From NCBI GenBank assembly GCA_964435775.1, contig CAYTAP010000001.1, positions 1-64,000 on the forward strand: 64,000 bases of DNA. Reading direction: 5' to 3'. Each line of letters opens with the position of its first letter. The stretch's first letter is position 1. Source of the DNA: CAYTAP01 sp964435775 (GTDB lineage: Bacteria; Planctomycetota; Phycisphaerae; Tepidisphaerales; Tepidisphaeraceae). This document shows, piece by piece, positions 51,745-60,199 of the stretch. A program made the translations under genes and the position numbers. The notes under the pieces are model-generated. The model was not told the origin of the DNA. It made no database searches and saw only the letters and a program-made list of their open reading frames with translations.

Positions 51745-52944
51745 TCATCCCACGGGAAGCACGGAACGAAGTCGCCCGATTACGTCGGGCATCGCCGCCA
51801 GCGCGCGATCAACCTCGTCGGCCGTGCTATACCGTGACAAGCTGAAACGGATCGCGCCATGGGCGATTCGATCATCAATCCTCATCGCCCGCAAAACCGG
51901 CGAGGGTTCCAAGCTGCCGCTGCTGCACGCCGCCCCGGCCGAGGCACAGATGCCGCGCTCGCTGAGCAGAAGCAAAATCGCCTCGGCCTCCAATTGCGAA
52001 AAGCCGATGTTGCATGTGTTGGGCAGGCGCTCGCCCCTGTTTCCAATCACATGGGAATCGGGGATGTTTTGCAAAATCCCCGCTTCCAGACGATCTCGCA
52101 ATTCGGCGACGCGGCGCATTTCCCCAAGCCGTTCGCCCGCAAGCACCGCCGCCACGCCCATGCCGACAATGCCGGGAACGTTTTCTGTCCCACCGCGGCG
52201 TTGCCGCTCCTGTGGGCCGCCGATGATGAGGGGTGGAATGCGAAGCCCGCGCCGGATATACAATCCCCCCACACCCTTGGGGCCGTGAAACTTGTGCGAG
52301 GCGAAGCTCATCGCATCCATCCCCACATCCTTCACCGCGATGGGAAGCTTCCCCACCGCCTGTGTCGCATCGCAATGGAAAGGGACCTTCGCCGCTCGGG
52401 AGATCTCCGCGATGTCCCCCACGGGGAAGATGACGCCCGTTTCATTGTTGGCCCACATGATCGAAACCACCGCCACGTCGTCCGACACCGCACTTTTCAG
52501 CGCATCAAGATCAAGCCGTCCTTCGTGGTCCACATCTATCCAATCGACCTCCATGCCGCAGCGGGTCAGGTAATTGCACACCTCCCGAGTTGCCGAATGC
52601 TCGACCGTGCTGGTGACGACGCGCTTTCGCCCCTTGCGCGAGGCGGCCAGCCCGCGAATGGCCATGTTGATCGACTCGCTTCCCCCACTGCTCAGCATCA
52701 ATTCGGCGTCGGCGCAGCCAATCAATGCCGCAACCCGCGCCCGCGCCTCATCAATCGCCTGGCGCGAACGCTGCCCAAAGCGATGCACGCTGGATGGATT
52801 GCCATACCATTGTGTCAGGAATGGCGTCATCGCCTCCGCCGCCTCGGGCGCGGTGCGGGTTGTGGCGTTGTTGTCCAGATAGATAACATCCATGATCTGC
52901 CCTGCGTCAATCAATTTACTGTCCGTCAATTCCTTCGGCTCCAT
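51745..52944 (-). CDS. NifS/IscS-type cysteine desulfurase
   Basis: A 399-residue PLP enzyme that takes sulfur from cysteine for Fe-S clusters and thio-modified tRNA. Motifs: MDVIYLDNNATTRTAPEA, the PLP-contact His in STVEHSA, DATQAVGK, the PLP lysine SFASHKFHGPKGVG, the RGGTENVPGIVGMG block, and the catalytic Cys in CASAGAACSSGSLEPS. The sequence continues about 17 residues upstream of the family-typical ATG (52893). I list ATG 52944 because TAGAAT ends six bases before it; ATG 52893 with GGGCAG upstream is a second possibility. No iscU or other sulfur genes are adjacent. Confidence 0.93.
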   Translation of the reverse strand: MEPKELTDSKLIDAGQIMDVIYLDNNATTRTAPEAAEAMTPFLTQWYGNPSSVHRFGQRSRQAIDEARARVAALIGCADAELMLSSGGSESINMAIRGLAASRKGRKRVVTSTVEHSATREVCNYLTRCGMEVDWIDVDHEGRLDLDALKSAVSDDVAVVSIMWANNETGVIFPVGDIAEISRAAKVPFHCDATQAVGKLPIAVKDVGMDAMSFASHKFHGPKGVGGLYIRRGLRIPPLIIGGPQERQRRGGTENVPGIVGMGVAAVLAGERLGEMRRVAELRDRLEAGILQNIPDSHVIGNRGERLPNTCNIGFSQLEAEAILLLLSERGICASAGAACSSGSLEPSPVLRAMRIDDRIAHGAIRFSLSRYSTADEVDRALAAMPDVIGRLRSVLPVG

Positions 52945-52950
52945 GGGTGC

Positions 52951-52956
52951 ATTCTA
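52951..52956 (-). promoter_or_regulatory. -10-like hexamer of the cysteine desulfurase gene
   Basis: On the minus strand TAGAAT ends six bases before ATG 52944, another leaderless-type arrangement with one mismatch to TATAAT. Confidence 0.4.
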
Positions 52957-53050
52957 TGCGCTATTACGTCGCGGGGCATTCCCGCGCCCGGGAGATTCGT
53001 CGATGTGGCAAAAGAATCCGCAGCCGCTCGCGTTGGCTTCCAATGCCTTC

Positions 53051-53056
53051 TATAAT
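53051..53056 (+). promoter_or_regulatory. Possible -10 of the polyprenyl synthase gene
   Basis: TATAAT lies 45 bases before ATG 53102, which has GGAGACC in front, so this gene appears to have a normal leader. A -35 is not clear. Confidence 0.45.
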
Positions 53057-53101
53057 CCCGCACCATCGACCCGCTGATTCGCCGCCGCCCGTGGAGACCT
53101 G

Positions 53102-54076
53102 ATGATCTCGGCTTTGTCCGCACTCAACGTATGCATCGAACCGCACCTGGCGGCCGTCGAAGCGCTGTTTCACAAGGAACTCGCCAGCGATCTGCCGTGC
53201 GTCAACACACTCGTCAAGCATGTCGAGCGATTTCATGGAAAAATGTTGCGCCCCTCGCTTGTGCTTCTCAGTGGACAAGCCTGCGGATCGCTCGTTGATG
53301 ATCACATCGTCATCGCGACCGTGGTTGAAATGGTTCACATGGCGACGCTCGTGCATGATGATGTGCTTGATGACGCCGAACTTCGCCGCAAGGGGGCGAC
53401 GATCAATCATTTGCGGGGCAACGAAGCCGCCGTCCTTCTGGGCGATTATCTGATCAGCCATTCCTACCACCTCTGCTCCAGCCTCGAATCCCAATTCGCA
53501 TCGCGCACAATTGCCCGCACAACCAACGAAGTGTGCGAGGGTGAACTGCTTCAGATCGACAATCGCAACAACCTCGATCTGGATGAAGCGACGTATGTGA
53601 AGATCATCAGCCGAAAAACCGCGGTGCTGTGTGCCGCGTGCTGCCTGTTGGGCGCCAAGCTCGCGGGCGCCGGCGAGGACCAGGTCAAGGCGCTCGAGGA
53701 TTACGGTCTGTCGCTCGGGACGGCGTTTCAGATTCAGGATGATATCCTCGACCTGATCGGCGACATGGGCATTGTGGGCAAAACGCTCGGCAGCGACGTC
53801 GAAAAAGGGAAGATGACCCTTCCGATGATCCACTTCCTCAAAACGGCTCCGCGCGAGCACCGCGAACTGCTCCGCTCCCTGCTGGCCGGGCGGATCATCG
53901 ACCAGACCGAAAAAATACGCAACCTGATTCTCCCCAGTGACTCCATCCTCTATGCGCGGATGCGCGCTTCCCAATGGGTGGATCGCGCTCGCGCGGCGTT
54001 GATGGTCCTTCCCCGCTCTCCCGCGCGTGACGCCCTGGACGCATTGGCGACATTCGTCGTTTCCAGACCGATGTGA
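53102..54076 (+). CDS. Polyprenyl diphosphate synthase
   Basis: A 324-residue trans-isoprenyl diphosphate synthase of the octaprenyl/heptaprenyl type. Both aspartate-rich motifs are present: the first, MATLVHDDVLDDAELRR, and the second, FQIQDDILDLIGD; GKMLRPSLVLLSG supplies the basic residues before the first. It would make a chain for menaquinone or a similar quinone. The first-motif neighbour set (MVHMATLVHDD) fits long-chain enzymes. The Shine-Dalgarno GGAGACC precedes ATG 53102. It is followed 47 bases later by the GmhB-like gene on the same strand. The ispD-like gene at 33841 would be upstream in the same pathway if active. Confidence 0.93.
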   Translation: MISALSALNVCIEPHLAAVEALFHKELASDLPCVNTLVKHVERFHGKMLRPSLVLLSGQACGSLVDDHIVIATVVEMVHMATLVHDDVLDDAELRRKGATINHLRGNEAAVLLGDYLISHSYHLCSSLESQFASRTIARTTNEVCEGELLQIDNRNNLDLDEATYVKIISRKTAVLCAACCLLGAKLAGAGEDQVKALEDYGLSLGTAFQIQDDILDLIGDMGIVGKTLGSDVEKGKMTLPMIHFLKTAPREHRELLRSLLAGRIIDQTEKIRNLILPSDSILYARMRASQWVDRARAALMVLPRSPARDALDALATFVVSRPM

Positions 54077-54123
54077 TATAGTTGCGGTGTCCGGCCGGCA
54101 TCACGAACCCATCGCGTAACGCC

Positions 54124-55074
54124 ATGAGCCAACCCGCCGTCTTTTTCGATCGCGACAACACCCTGATCGCCGCCGACGGCTATCTCGGTGATCCGGAGCA
54201 GGTGCGCCTCATCGACGGGGCGGCCGATGCCGTCGCGCGCGTCCGCAGCCTGGGTTATGCCGTCGTCACCTGCTCCAATCAATCCGGCGTTGCCCGAGGC
54301 TATTACGATGAAGACGCGGTGAGGGCGGTCAATGCGCGGATGGATGCGCTGATGCAGGCCTTCAATCCCGGCGCGATTGTTGATCATCACACCTGGTGCC
54401 CCTTTCATCCCGAGGCCACCGTTGAGGCATATCGGCAAGACAGCGACCTGCGAAAGCCTCACCCTGGTATGCTGCTGAAAGCAGCTGAAAAATTGGATAT
54501 CGATTTGCGACGAAGCTGGTTGGTGGGCGATGCCCCCCGGGACATCGCCGCCGGGCGCGCCGCAGGATGTCGAACGATTCTTTTCACGGATCCCGCGCTC
54601 CCCCGCTCGGCCGCCGCCGATGCGCCTGTGGCCGTGGAACCCGACGCCCGTGTGCGAACGCTCTCCGAGGCCGCCGACATCATTGCCGATGACGATATCC
54701 CCCCGGTCATTGCGGTATCGGTTCCCGATGCGCCTCATGCGGCCCCCGTCAGCCCAACTGCGCCGATCCCGGCGTCATCCGACCCGCCAACGGCCGCGCC
54801 CAGGGTGCATGCTCCATCGGACCTCTCCGCGGCGCGGCTACAGGAAATAGTCGAGCAAATCCTGGTTGAATTGAAACGCTCCCGCGAGCAGCAGCACGCC
54901 GACTTTTCCGTCAGTAAGCTGCTGGCCGGCGTCTCGCAAATCCTGGTTTTCGGCGTTCTGTTCCTGGCGTATCTCCAGCGGGGTGAGCCCGGCGGCATCC
55001 AGTCCACCCTGACCGTGGCCCTGATCCTCCAGACCTTAACCATCGCCTTATTGATTATGGACAAGCAAAAGTAG
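54124..55074 (+). CDS. GmhB-like HAD phosphatase fused to a C-terminal membrane anchor
   Basis: A 316-residue protein. The first 175 residues are an HisB/GmhB-type HAD phosphatase: the nucleophile motif FFDRDNTLI (Asp9, Asp11), TCSNQSGVARGYYDED, the zinc-loop-like CPFHP with only one Cys in HTWCPFHPEA, LRKPHPGMLLKAA and WLVGDAPRDIAAGRAAGCRT. GmhB removes the 7-phosphate of heptose bisphosphate for lipopolysaccharide. A Pro/Ala-rich linker (about 200-250) leads to a helix (LSAARLQEIVEQILVELKRS) and two membrane spans at the C-terminus. The membrane fusion is unusual. ATG 54124 sits 47 bases after the previous stop. Confidence 0.85.
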   Translation: MSQPAVFFDRDNTLIAADGYLGDPEQVRLIDGAADAVARVRSLGYAVVTCSNQSGVARGYYDEDAVRAVNARMDALMQAFNPGAIVDHHTWCPFHPEATVEAYRQDSDLRKPHPGMLLKAAEKLDIDLRRSWLVGDAPRDIAAGRAAGCRTILFTDPALPRSAAADAPVAVEPDARVRTLSEAADIIADDDIPPVIAVSVPDAPHAAPVSPTAPIPASSDPPTAAPRVHAPSDLSAARLQEIVEQILVELKRSREQQHADFSVSKLLAGVSQILVFGVLFLAYLQRGEPGGIQSTLTVALILQTLTIALLIMDKQK

Positions 55075-55185
55075 CCGTCGAGACATCCGGATTAAGCTTG
55101 AAGAGTGTAGGTATGTAAGGTAAAACAGCCCGAGGCTTTTTGTATACAAGACTACACACAGATCCCCTCAGTAAAGGAGTGGAAA

Positions 55186-56838
55186 ATGAATATTGGTCGA
55201 CGCGCTTGTGGGCGACTGGTGCGCTTGGTGGTATTGCTGATTGGTCTGGCTGTGCCCGCGCAGGCATTTGCTCAGTTCACAAACCCGGTCGTCACCAGCG
55301 GCGCCGATCCATGGGCGTTTCAATGGGGAGGGCAATACTTTTACACGAGCACGACGGGCAACGACGTGAAGGTGGCCCGCACGCCCTGGCTGCAAAGCCT
55401 CAACAGCAATTCCGAGGTTGTTTGGAAACCGCCAGCGGGCACAATGTACAGCAACAACCTTTGGGCTCCAGAGATCCATCGCATCAATGACAAGTGGTAC
55501 GCCTATGTGGCCGCCGACAACGGATCGGACATCAACCACCGAATGTATGTATTGGAGGGAGACAGCCAAGACCCGCAGGGGTCTTACACCTTAAAGGGAA
55601 AGATCACGACGCCCTCGGATCGATGGGCGATTGACGGGACCATCCTGTCGTATGGGAACAAGAATTACATGATCTGGTCCGGCAACCCCGTCGAGGGCGT
55701 CTCGAATCAAAGCCTGTATATCGCCGAGATGAGCAACCCCTGGACGCTCACCGGCGAGCGCGTTGTTATCAGCAATCCGACCTTTGCCTGGGAACGCCAC
55801 GGGTACAACAACACCACCCGCGGCGTCAACGAAGGTCCGGAGATCCTCGAACACAATGGCGATGTCTTTTTGACCTATTCGGGCAGCAGTTTCGATACGC
55901 CCTACTACGCGATCGGCGCGCTTAAACTGACCGGGACCGATCCGTTGCTCGCCAGTTCATGGACCGACAAGACGCCCACGCCGCTGTTTGAGCAGGGTAA
56001 TGGCGTCTATGGACCAGGGCACAGTTCGTTCGTCAAGTCTCCGGATGGCACCGAGGATTGGATCGTCTACCACGCCCGCACCGACACTGGCCGGGGCGGC
56101 CGGCAGGTGCGCATCCAACCATTCACCTGGAACACCGACGGCACGCCAAACTTTGGTTCCCCCATCGCCACGAGTCAAACAATCGCCAATCCATCGGGCA
56201 CCCCCACCGTCACGTTCATTCCCAACTTGTCATTCGAGCGCGGGGGAACGGGCTGGCTGGATGATTTCCATGTGTCCGGCGATGTTGGCGCCATGAGCAA
56301 TGACGGTTCGACGTTTACGCAGATCGCCAATGGCGACGGGCCGAAAATCGGATACCTCGGTGCCAACGTGCAGGGGAAAATCTGGCAGGACATCGGACCT
56401 TTGACGCGGACGGCATACACGTTGTCGGTGGGACTGGCGATCAGCGACGACCAAACGGCGACTGCGGCGACCGATCCGGGCCAGTTCATCCTCCGTTTGA
56501 TCGGTACGGGCTTATTTCCCGGCGGGTCAGCCAACGACGGCGCGGTGACCATCCTCGGCGAGCGAACGATCGACAGCTCGGAGCTTGCCGTTTCAAGCTT
56601 TACCTACTTCGACCTCACCGTGAACGGAATCGGACAGGATCAGATCGGCAACTGGCTCCGTGTGGAGCTGGCCACACCGGATGGCCTGCCAGTGGCAGCG
56701 TCGAATTGGCAGGTCAAGATGGATTTGATGACCCTGAGCCTGCCAGCCAATGCGGTGGCATTGGTACCCGAACCGGCGTCCGTGATGCTGATGTGCGTGG
56801 CTTTGGCGCTGGGAATGCGACGTCGGCGCGCCGCATGA
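55186..56838 (+). CDS. Secreted GH43 glycoside hydrolase with a PEP-CTERM tail
   Basis: A 550-residue exported enzyme. After a signal peptide (residues 1-30, ending PAQAFAQ) a five-bladed GH43 propeller runs to about residue 345. Catalytic positions are Asp41 (SGADPWAFQ), Asp150 (WAIDGTIL) and Glu216 (GVNEGPEIL), acting as base, pKa modulator and acid. Family members cleave arabinan or xylan side chains. A carbohydrate-binding-like beta-sandwich follows (about 355-525, FERGGTGWLDDFHVSGDVGA). The end is a PEP-CTERM signal (VPEPASVMLMCVALALGMRR), which directs exosortase sorting. ATG 55186 has AAAGGAG upstream. Confidence 0.92.
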   Translation: MNIGRRACGRLVRLVVLLIGLAVPAQAFAQFTNPVVTSGADPWAFQWGGQYFYTSTTGNDVKVARTPWLQSLNSNSEVVWKPPAGTMYSNNLWAPEIHRINDKWYAYVAADNGSDINHRMYVLEGDSQDPQGSYTLKGKITTPSDRWAIDGTILSYGNKNYMIWSGNPVEGVSNQSLYIAEMSNPWTLTGERVVISNPTFAWERHGYNNTTRGVNEGPEILEHNGDVFLTYSGSSFDTPYYAIGALKLTGTDPLLASSWTDKTPTPLFEQGNGVYGPGHSSFVKSPDGTEDWIVYHARTDTGRGGRQVRIQPFTWNTDGTPNFGSPIATSQTIANPSGTPTVTFIPNLSFERGGTGWLDDFHVSGDVGAMSNDGSTFTQIANGDGPKIGYLGANVQGKIWQDIGPLTRTAYTLSVGLAISDDQTATAATDPGQFILRLIGTGLFPGGSANDGAVTILGERTIDSSELAVSSFTYFDLTVNGIGQDQIGNWLRVELATPDGLPVAASNWQVKMDLMTLSLPANAVALVPEPASVMLMCVALALGMRRRRAA

Positions 56839-56891
56839 GCGTGCAGCGACCTTGAATGTTGATCGAAGGTGTTTCAGGAAGGCGGGTGGAT

Positions 56892-57719
56892 ATGCGCGGC
56901 AACTGGATGATTCGAACATTGGCTTGCGGAATTGGATTGGCGATGGGCGCGACGGGAGTGAGCGCAAGCGTCACGGGCGCGACAGTTGCGGATGCCGACA
57001 ACGGGGATTACACGCTGACGAGTGTGACGGTCTCGCGCGGGTCGGCGGGATCATTCACCTACCTGCCAAGCCAGTTGACGGGCGTGGACCTGACGGATGT
57101 CGCCGCATACAGCGTGCCCTTCATTTCCCAATACAATGCCAGCCTTCCAGCGCCGGGCACCCGCGCGACGTTGATCGAGGACAACCGGCTGGATACCGGC
57201 GTGACCAATCCCGTAAAGACCACTTCGCCATTCGATCAGGCCTTTGAAGTGACGTTCCTTGAGCCGGTGGTCAACTCAACCGGCGATGACATCGTCATCT
57301 TCAAACTGGCCAGCACCTTCACAACCCGTTTTTACATCGACAACGACCCCGCCAAGCATGTGGACATTGGATCGGCCAATATTTCCGGGGCACTCATCAA
57401 TTCGATGCCCTATACACGTTTTGTGTACAACAATAATGGCGACACTACGGTCAATGATTTGGCGGAGTTGGAATCAGCCACAGGATTCACAGCGAGCAAT
57501 AAATCTTCCAACGTGGACGCGATCGGAATCGATCTGTCATTGTTCGGCATCGCGGAGGGAGAAACGTTGACGAGCATTCGGTTTCAGGCCGGCAACGACA
57601 TGATCGACCCCGTTCTCATCGCCGGATTGCCGGCAGTTCCGGAACCGGGAAGCTTCACTCTGATTGGTGGAATTGCGGCGGGGATGTTGCTTCGCCGGCG
57701 GTCGCGCGGTGTCGCTTAA
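56892..57719 (+). CDS. PEP-CTERM protein of unknown function
   Basis: A 275-residue secreted protein with a signal peptide (residues 1-25, LACGIGLAMGATGVSA) and a PEP-CTERM end (VPEPGSFTLIGGIAAGMLLR then RRSRG). The body is beta-rich, with Asn/Asp/Thr repeats (DLAELESATGFTASN; VNSTGDDIVIFKLASTF). ATG 56892 follows GGAAGGCGGGTGG; an in-frame ATG at 56856 is less likely because the signal peptide begins after 56892. It is 53 bases after the GH43 gene, so both may be exported and sorted together. Such proteins often make up extracellular matrix. Confidence 0.85.
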   Translation: MRGNWMIRTLACGIGLAMGATGVSASVTGATVADADNGDYTLTSVTVSRGSAGSFTYLPSQLTGVDLTDVAAYSVPFISQYNASLPAPGTRATLIEDNRLDTGVTNPVKTTSPFDQAFEVTFLEPVVNSTGDDIVIFKLASTFTTRFYIDNDPAKHVDIGSANISGALINSMPYTRFVYNNNGDTTVNDLAELESATGFTASNKSSNVDAIGIDLSLFGIAEGETLTSIRFQAGNDMIDPVLIAGLPAVPEPGSFTLIGGIAAGMLLRRRSRGVA

Positions 57720-57996
57720 GGGCAAATTGGATGGGAGCGGGGCTTTGGTCCGATAACAGGGTATGAGCCCTGCGGATGTAGTCGAAGTTGCGGTTGTCTC
57801 TTGTGATGCGCCGCTCATGCCAGGGGAGGGGCAAACGCGCGCTGGTCGGGCGGCGCGATGTTATTTCCTGAACAACCTGGCGGCAATGCGGCGGACCCAA
57901 CCCGATGTGTGCGCGCTNNNNNNNNNNGCCGATTAGCGTCACGAGGTCGCGGCCGAGCGTGGTGATGAGAATTTCGAGGATTCGCACATTGAGTTT
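57720..57996. other. Intergenic region containing the second 10-N scaffold gap
   Basis: Ten N occupy 57918-57927 and mark a scaffold join of unknown length. No gene is supported on either side of the gap within this stretch. The downstream gene may begin inside the gap. Confidence 0.8.
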
Positions 57997-59502
57997 GTGT
58001 ACGGGCGGGACGGCGCGCTGACCGCGCGGCGGGAGGGACGTTGGATCGGCGATTGCTCGGTTCCACACGCGGCTGCGGAAGAACTATTCAAAACGCTCAC
58101 ACTGCGCGGCAAAGTCGCCTGCCTTGTTGATCCCAGGCAAGCGGCGCAGGCGCGGCTCGCGCTCGATCGAGCGGCCACGAGCGGCGCGATGATCTGCCTG
58201 GTACCCACCTTCGCGGCGCTGCGCTTCTTGTTGCACTGCGACGATTTTTCCCACGAACTGGCCACGAACAGGCTTTGGTTTGCCACAGGGGATCAATGGG
58301 CGAAAATGCTACAGGACTTATTGCGGCGATATCCCGGCCTGCCAATTCCAGCGCAGTTCATTCGCACCGCTCTGACAACCGACGCGGCGGGGGGATCGCT
58401 GATCGAAGCCGCACAAGGTATTTTCTCGGCCGAGGCGGTGCGACGACAGGCGCTGGTCAACAGTCGGCATGGAACATGGCGGCCGCGGCGCGCCAGTGCG
58501 CCGGTTCGAATCGGTGCGGTGACGCCATCCCAATTTCGATTGTGGGAAGGCGCTGGCGTGACGCTGTGCGACTGCGTGAATCAAGCATTCGAAGCCGCTC
58601 ATGTTCACGACACGGATGACCCCCTCTCGGCCTCGCCACTTGGACTGGCGCTGGCGGCGGAAGAATTGGACGTGCTGTTCCTCGCCAACTTGACCCGTGC
58701 CGACCTGGGGGTTTTGATCCCCAGGCAAGTCCGCTGCGTGACGTGGTGGACATCACCATCCGCGCCGGCGGCCTCAACGCATGCGGATGACCTCCTGCTC
58801 ATCGCGGATGCAACATGGGCCGAAATGGTCGTAAAGTCCGGATGGGATGCCCGACAGGTCAAGACGGCGCAATGGCCGACGTTCGCTCATCAAGCATCCG
58901 CGGGAGCGGCGGGCATGGGTGCGCCGCTTGTCCTGATCGCCAACACGCAGGTCATTGAAACGGAACCCGCGATGGAGTTATCGAGCCACCGGTTGCTATG
59001 GCAGTCCATCGCCGCCGAGCTTGCCAAGGATCCCTTCGCGCTGGGGGATGATCCGGCGAGGTATCTGAAGCAGTGGCGGGCGAGGATGAACATCAAGGAG
59101 GAGGAGTTTGACGCGGCGCGATTCTTCAGTGGCATGATTCTTCCCGCGTACCAGCAGGGAATGGCGCGGATGTTGATTGAAGCGGGCCTGCCGGTTCATT
59201 TGTATGGTGAGGGGTGGGATCGGATCGCCGATTTCGCCGCCCATGCGAATGGAGCCGTGCGATCACGCGAGGATATGCGAAATGCGGCGGCGGGAGCATG
59301 CGCCCTGATTCATGTCTGGCCGGGGCTGGGGGCGCACGAGATGGACTCGCTGGGTCGCCCGGTGCTCCGCCGGCCGGGCAGGCGACGGGAATCGTTTATT
59401 CGCGAAGCCCGCGCAATGACCACTTCCGTAGTTCCACCACCCCATCCCGCACACCCCCTGACAGCGCATGGATTGCGGGAGCTTGTTTCTTCAATTCGTT
59501 GA
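57997..59502 (+). CDS. Hypothetical protein, possibly a CgeB-like glycosyltransferase, 5' end uncertain
   Basis: About 501 residues from GTG 57997. The frame stays open upstream to a TAG at 57934, seven bases after the N run, so the true start may lie in the gap. The N-terminal half (EELFKTLTLRGKVACLVDPR; LAAEELDVLFLANLTRADLG) is not recognised. The C-terminal part, AGLPVHLYGEGWDRI followed by DFAAHANGAVRSREDMRNAA and HVWPGLGAHEMDSLGRPVL, resembles the CgeB/GT-B C-domain where the nucleotide sugar binds. The family call is tentative. The end overlaps the convergent plsC gene by 12 bases. Confidence 0.6.
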   Translation: MYGRDGALTARREGRWIGDCSVPHAAAEELFKTLTLRGKVACLVDPRQAAQARLALDRAATSGAMICLVPTFAALRFLLHCDDFSHELATNRLWFATGDQWAKMLQDLLRRYPGLPIPAQFIRTALTTDAAGGSLIEAAQGIFSAEAVRRQALVNSRHGTWRPRRASAPVRIGAVTPSQFRLWEGAGVTLCDCVNQAFEAAHVHDTDDPLSASPLGLALAAEELDVLFLANLTRADLGVLIPRQVRCVTWWTSPSAPAASTHADDLLLIADATWAEMVVKSGWDARQVKTAQWPTFAHQASAGAAGMGAPLVLIANTQVIETEPAMELSSHRLLWQSIAAELAKDPFALGDDPARYLKQWRARMNIKEEEFDAARFFSGMILPAYQQGMARMLIEAGLPVHLYGEGWDRIADFAAHANGAVRSREDMRNAAAGACALIHVWPGLGAHEMDSLGRPVLRRPGRRRESFIREARAMTTSVVPPPHPAHPLTAHGLRELVSSIR

Positions 59503-60198
59503 CCGCGGTTCGAGTGTGGACGCGCGTCGTCCTGATTTCCGCATCGCCGACCGGCGCAACGCAGCCACCTGCTCGAACAGGTCATGAAGCGTGCGGTCGA
59601 TCAAGTCGGTGATTTCCTGATCGTTCATCCCATCGATGACCAGCGGCGGCCCGTACAGGACGCGAATGACGCCGGGACGGGGAAACTTGCGGTTGCGAGG
59701 CCAGGCCTGAAATGATCCATCAATGGCGGCGGGCAGGATCGGAACCCCTGCCCGGCGGACAACCAGTGCCGCACCGCGCTGGATGCGTTCGATTTGCCCG
59801 CTCTCCGTGCGCGTCCCTTCAGGATAGATGTTCAGAACATGCCCATCCTTGAGCCGGCGAAGCGTTTCCTTGATCGCGCCGGAGTCGCCACGGCCCTGCT
59901 TAACCGGGAACGCGTTGAGCGAGCGAATGAGCCAGCCGAAATATTTGTTGTGAAACAGCTCACTCTTGGCCAGAAAGCTCATTGGCCGTTGCAGCGGCAT
60001 CGCCAGGATCATCGGATCGAGGTAGCTCTGGTGATTGGAGACGAGGAGGACGCCGCCGGTTTTGGGGAGGTGATGCGTCCCGCGCGCCTGATAATCGAAC
60101 AGCAGGCGGAAGATCATCCAGCACAGGTGCTGGAAAAATCGCCACATCATCGTGCTGGAGACTGTATTTGGGGGTTGATGGACTGGCGTGTCGGTCAT
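59491..60198 (-). CDS. plsC: 1-acyl-sn-glycerol-3-phosphate acyltransferase
   Basis: A 235-residue acyltransferase that adds the second acyl chain to lysophosphatidic acid, making phosphatidic acid. Catalytic motif NHQSYLDPM (NHx4D), the block FPVKQGRGDSGAIKETL, the phosphate-binding YPEGTRTESG, and a proline in GVPILPAAIDG are all present. One hydrophobic segment lies near residues 20-35. The start ATG 60198 is only one base past the cmk stop, so the two are translated from one message. Its role follows PlsY (3127-3825). Confidence 0.93.
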   Translation of the reverse strand: MTDTPVHQPPNTVSSTMMWRFFQHLCWMIFRLLFDYQARGTHHLPKTGGVLLVSNHQSYLDPMILAMPLQRPMSFLAKSELFHNKYFGWLIRSLNAFPVKQGRGDSGAIKETLRRLKDGHVLNIYPEGTRTESGQIERIQRGAALVVRRAGVPILPAAIDGSFQAWPRNRKFPRPGVIRVLYGPPLVIDGMNDQEITDLIDRTLHDLFEQVAALRRSAMRKSGRRASTLEPRSTN

Positions 60199-60199
60199 G

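Noticed and set aside
57655..58068. Minus-strand frame crossing the second N run
   Set aside because: It joins two contigs through undefined bases and overlaps the PEP-CTERM and hypothetical genes; no family pattern is seen.
58495..58520. GGTTCGAATC word as a tRNA T-loop
   Set aside because: It is inside a coding frame and no acceptor stem or anticodon arm can be folded around it.
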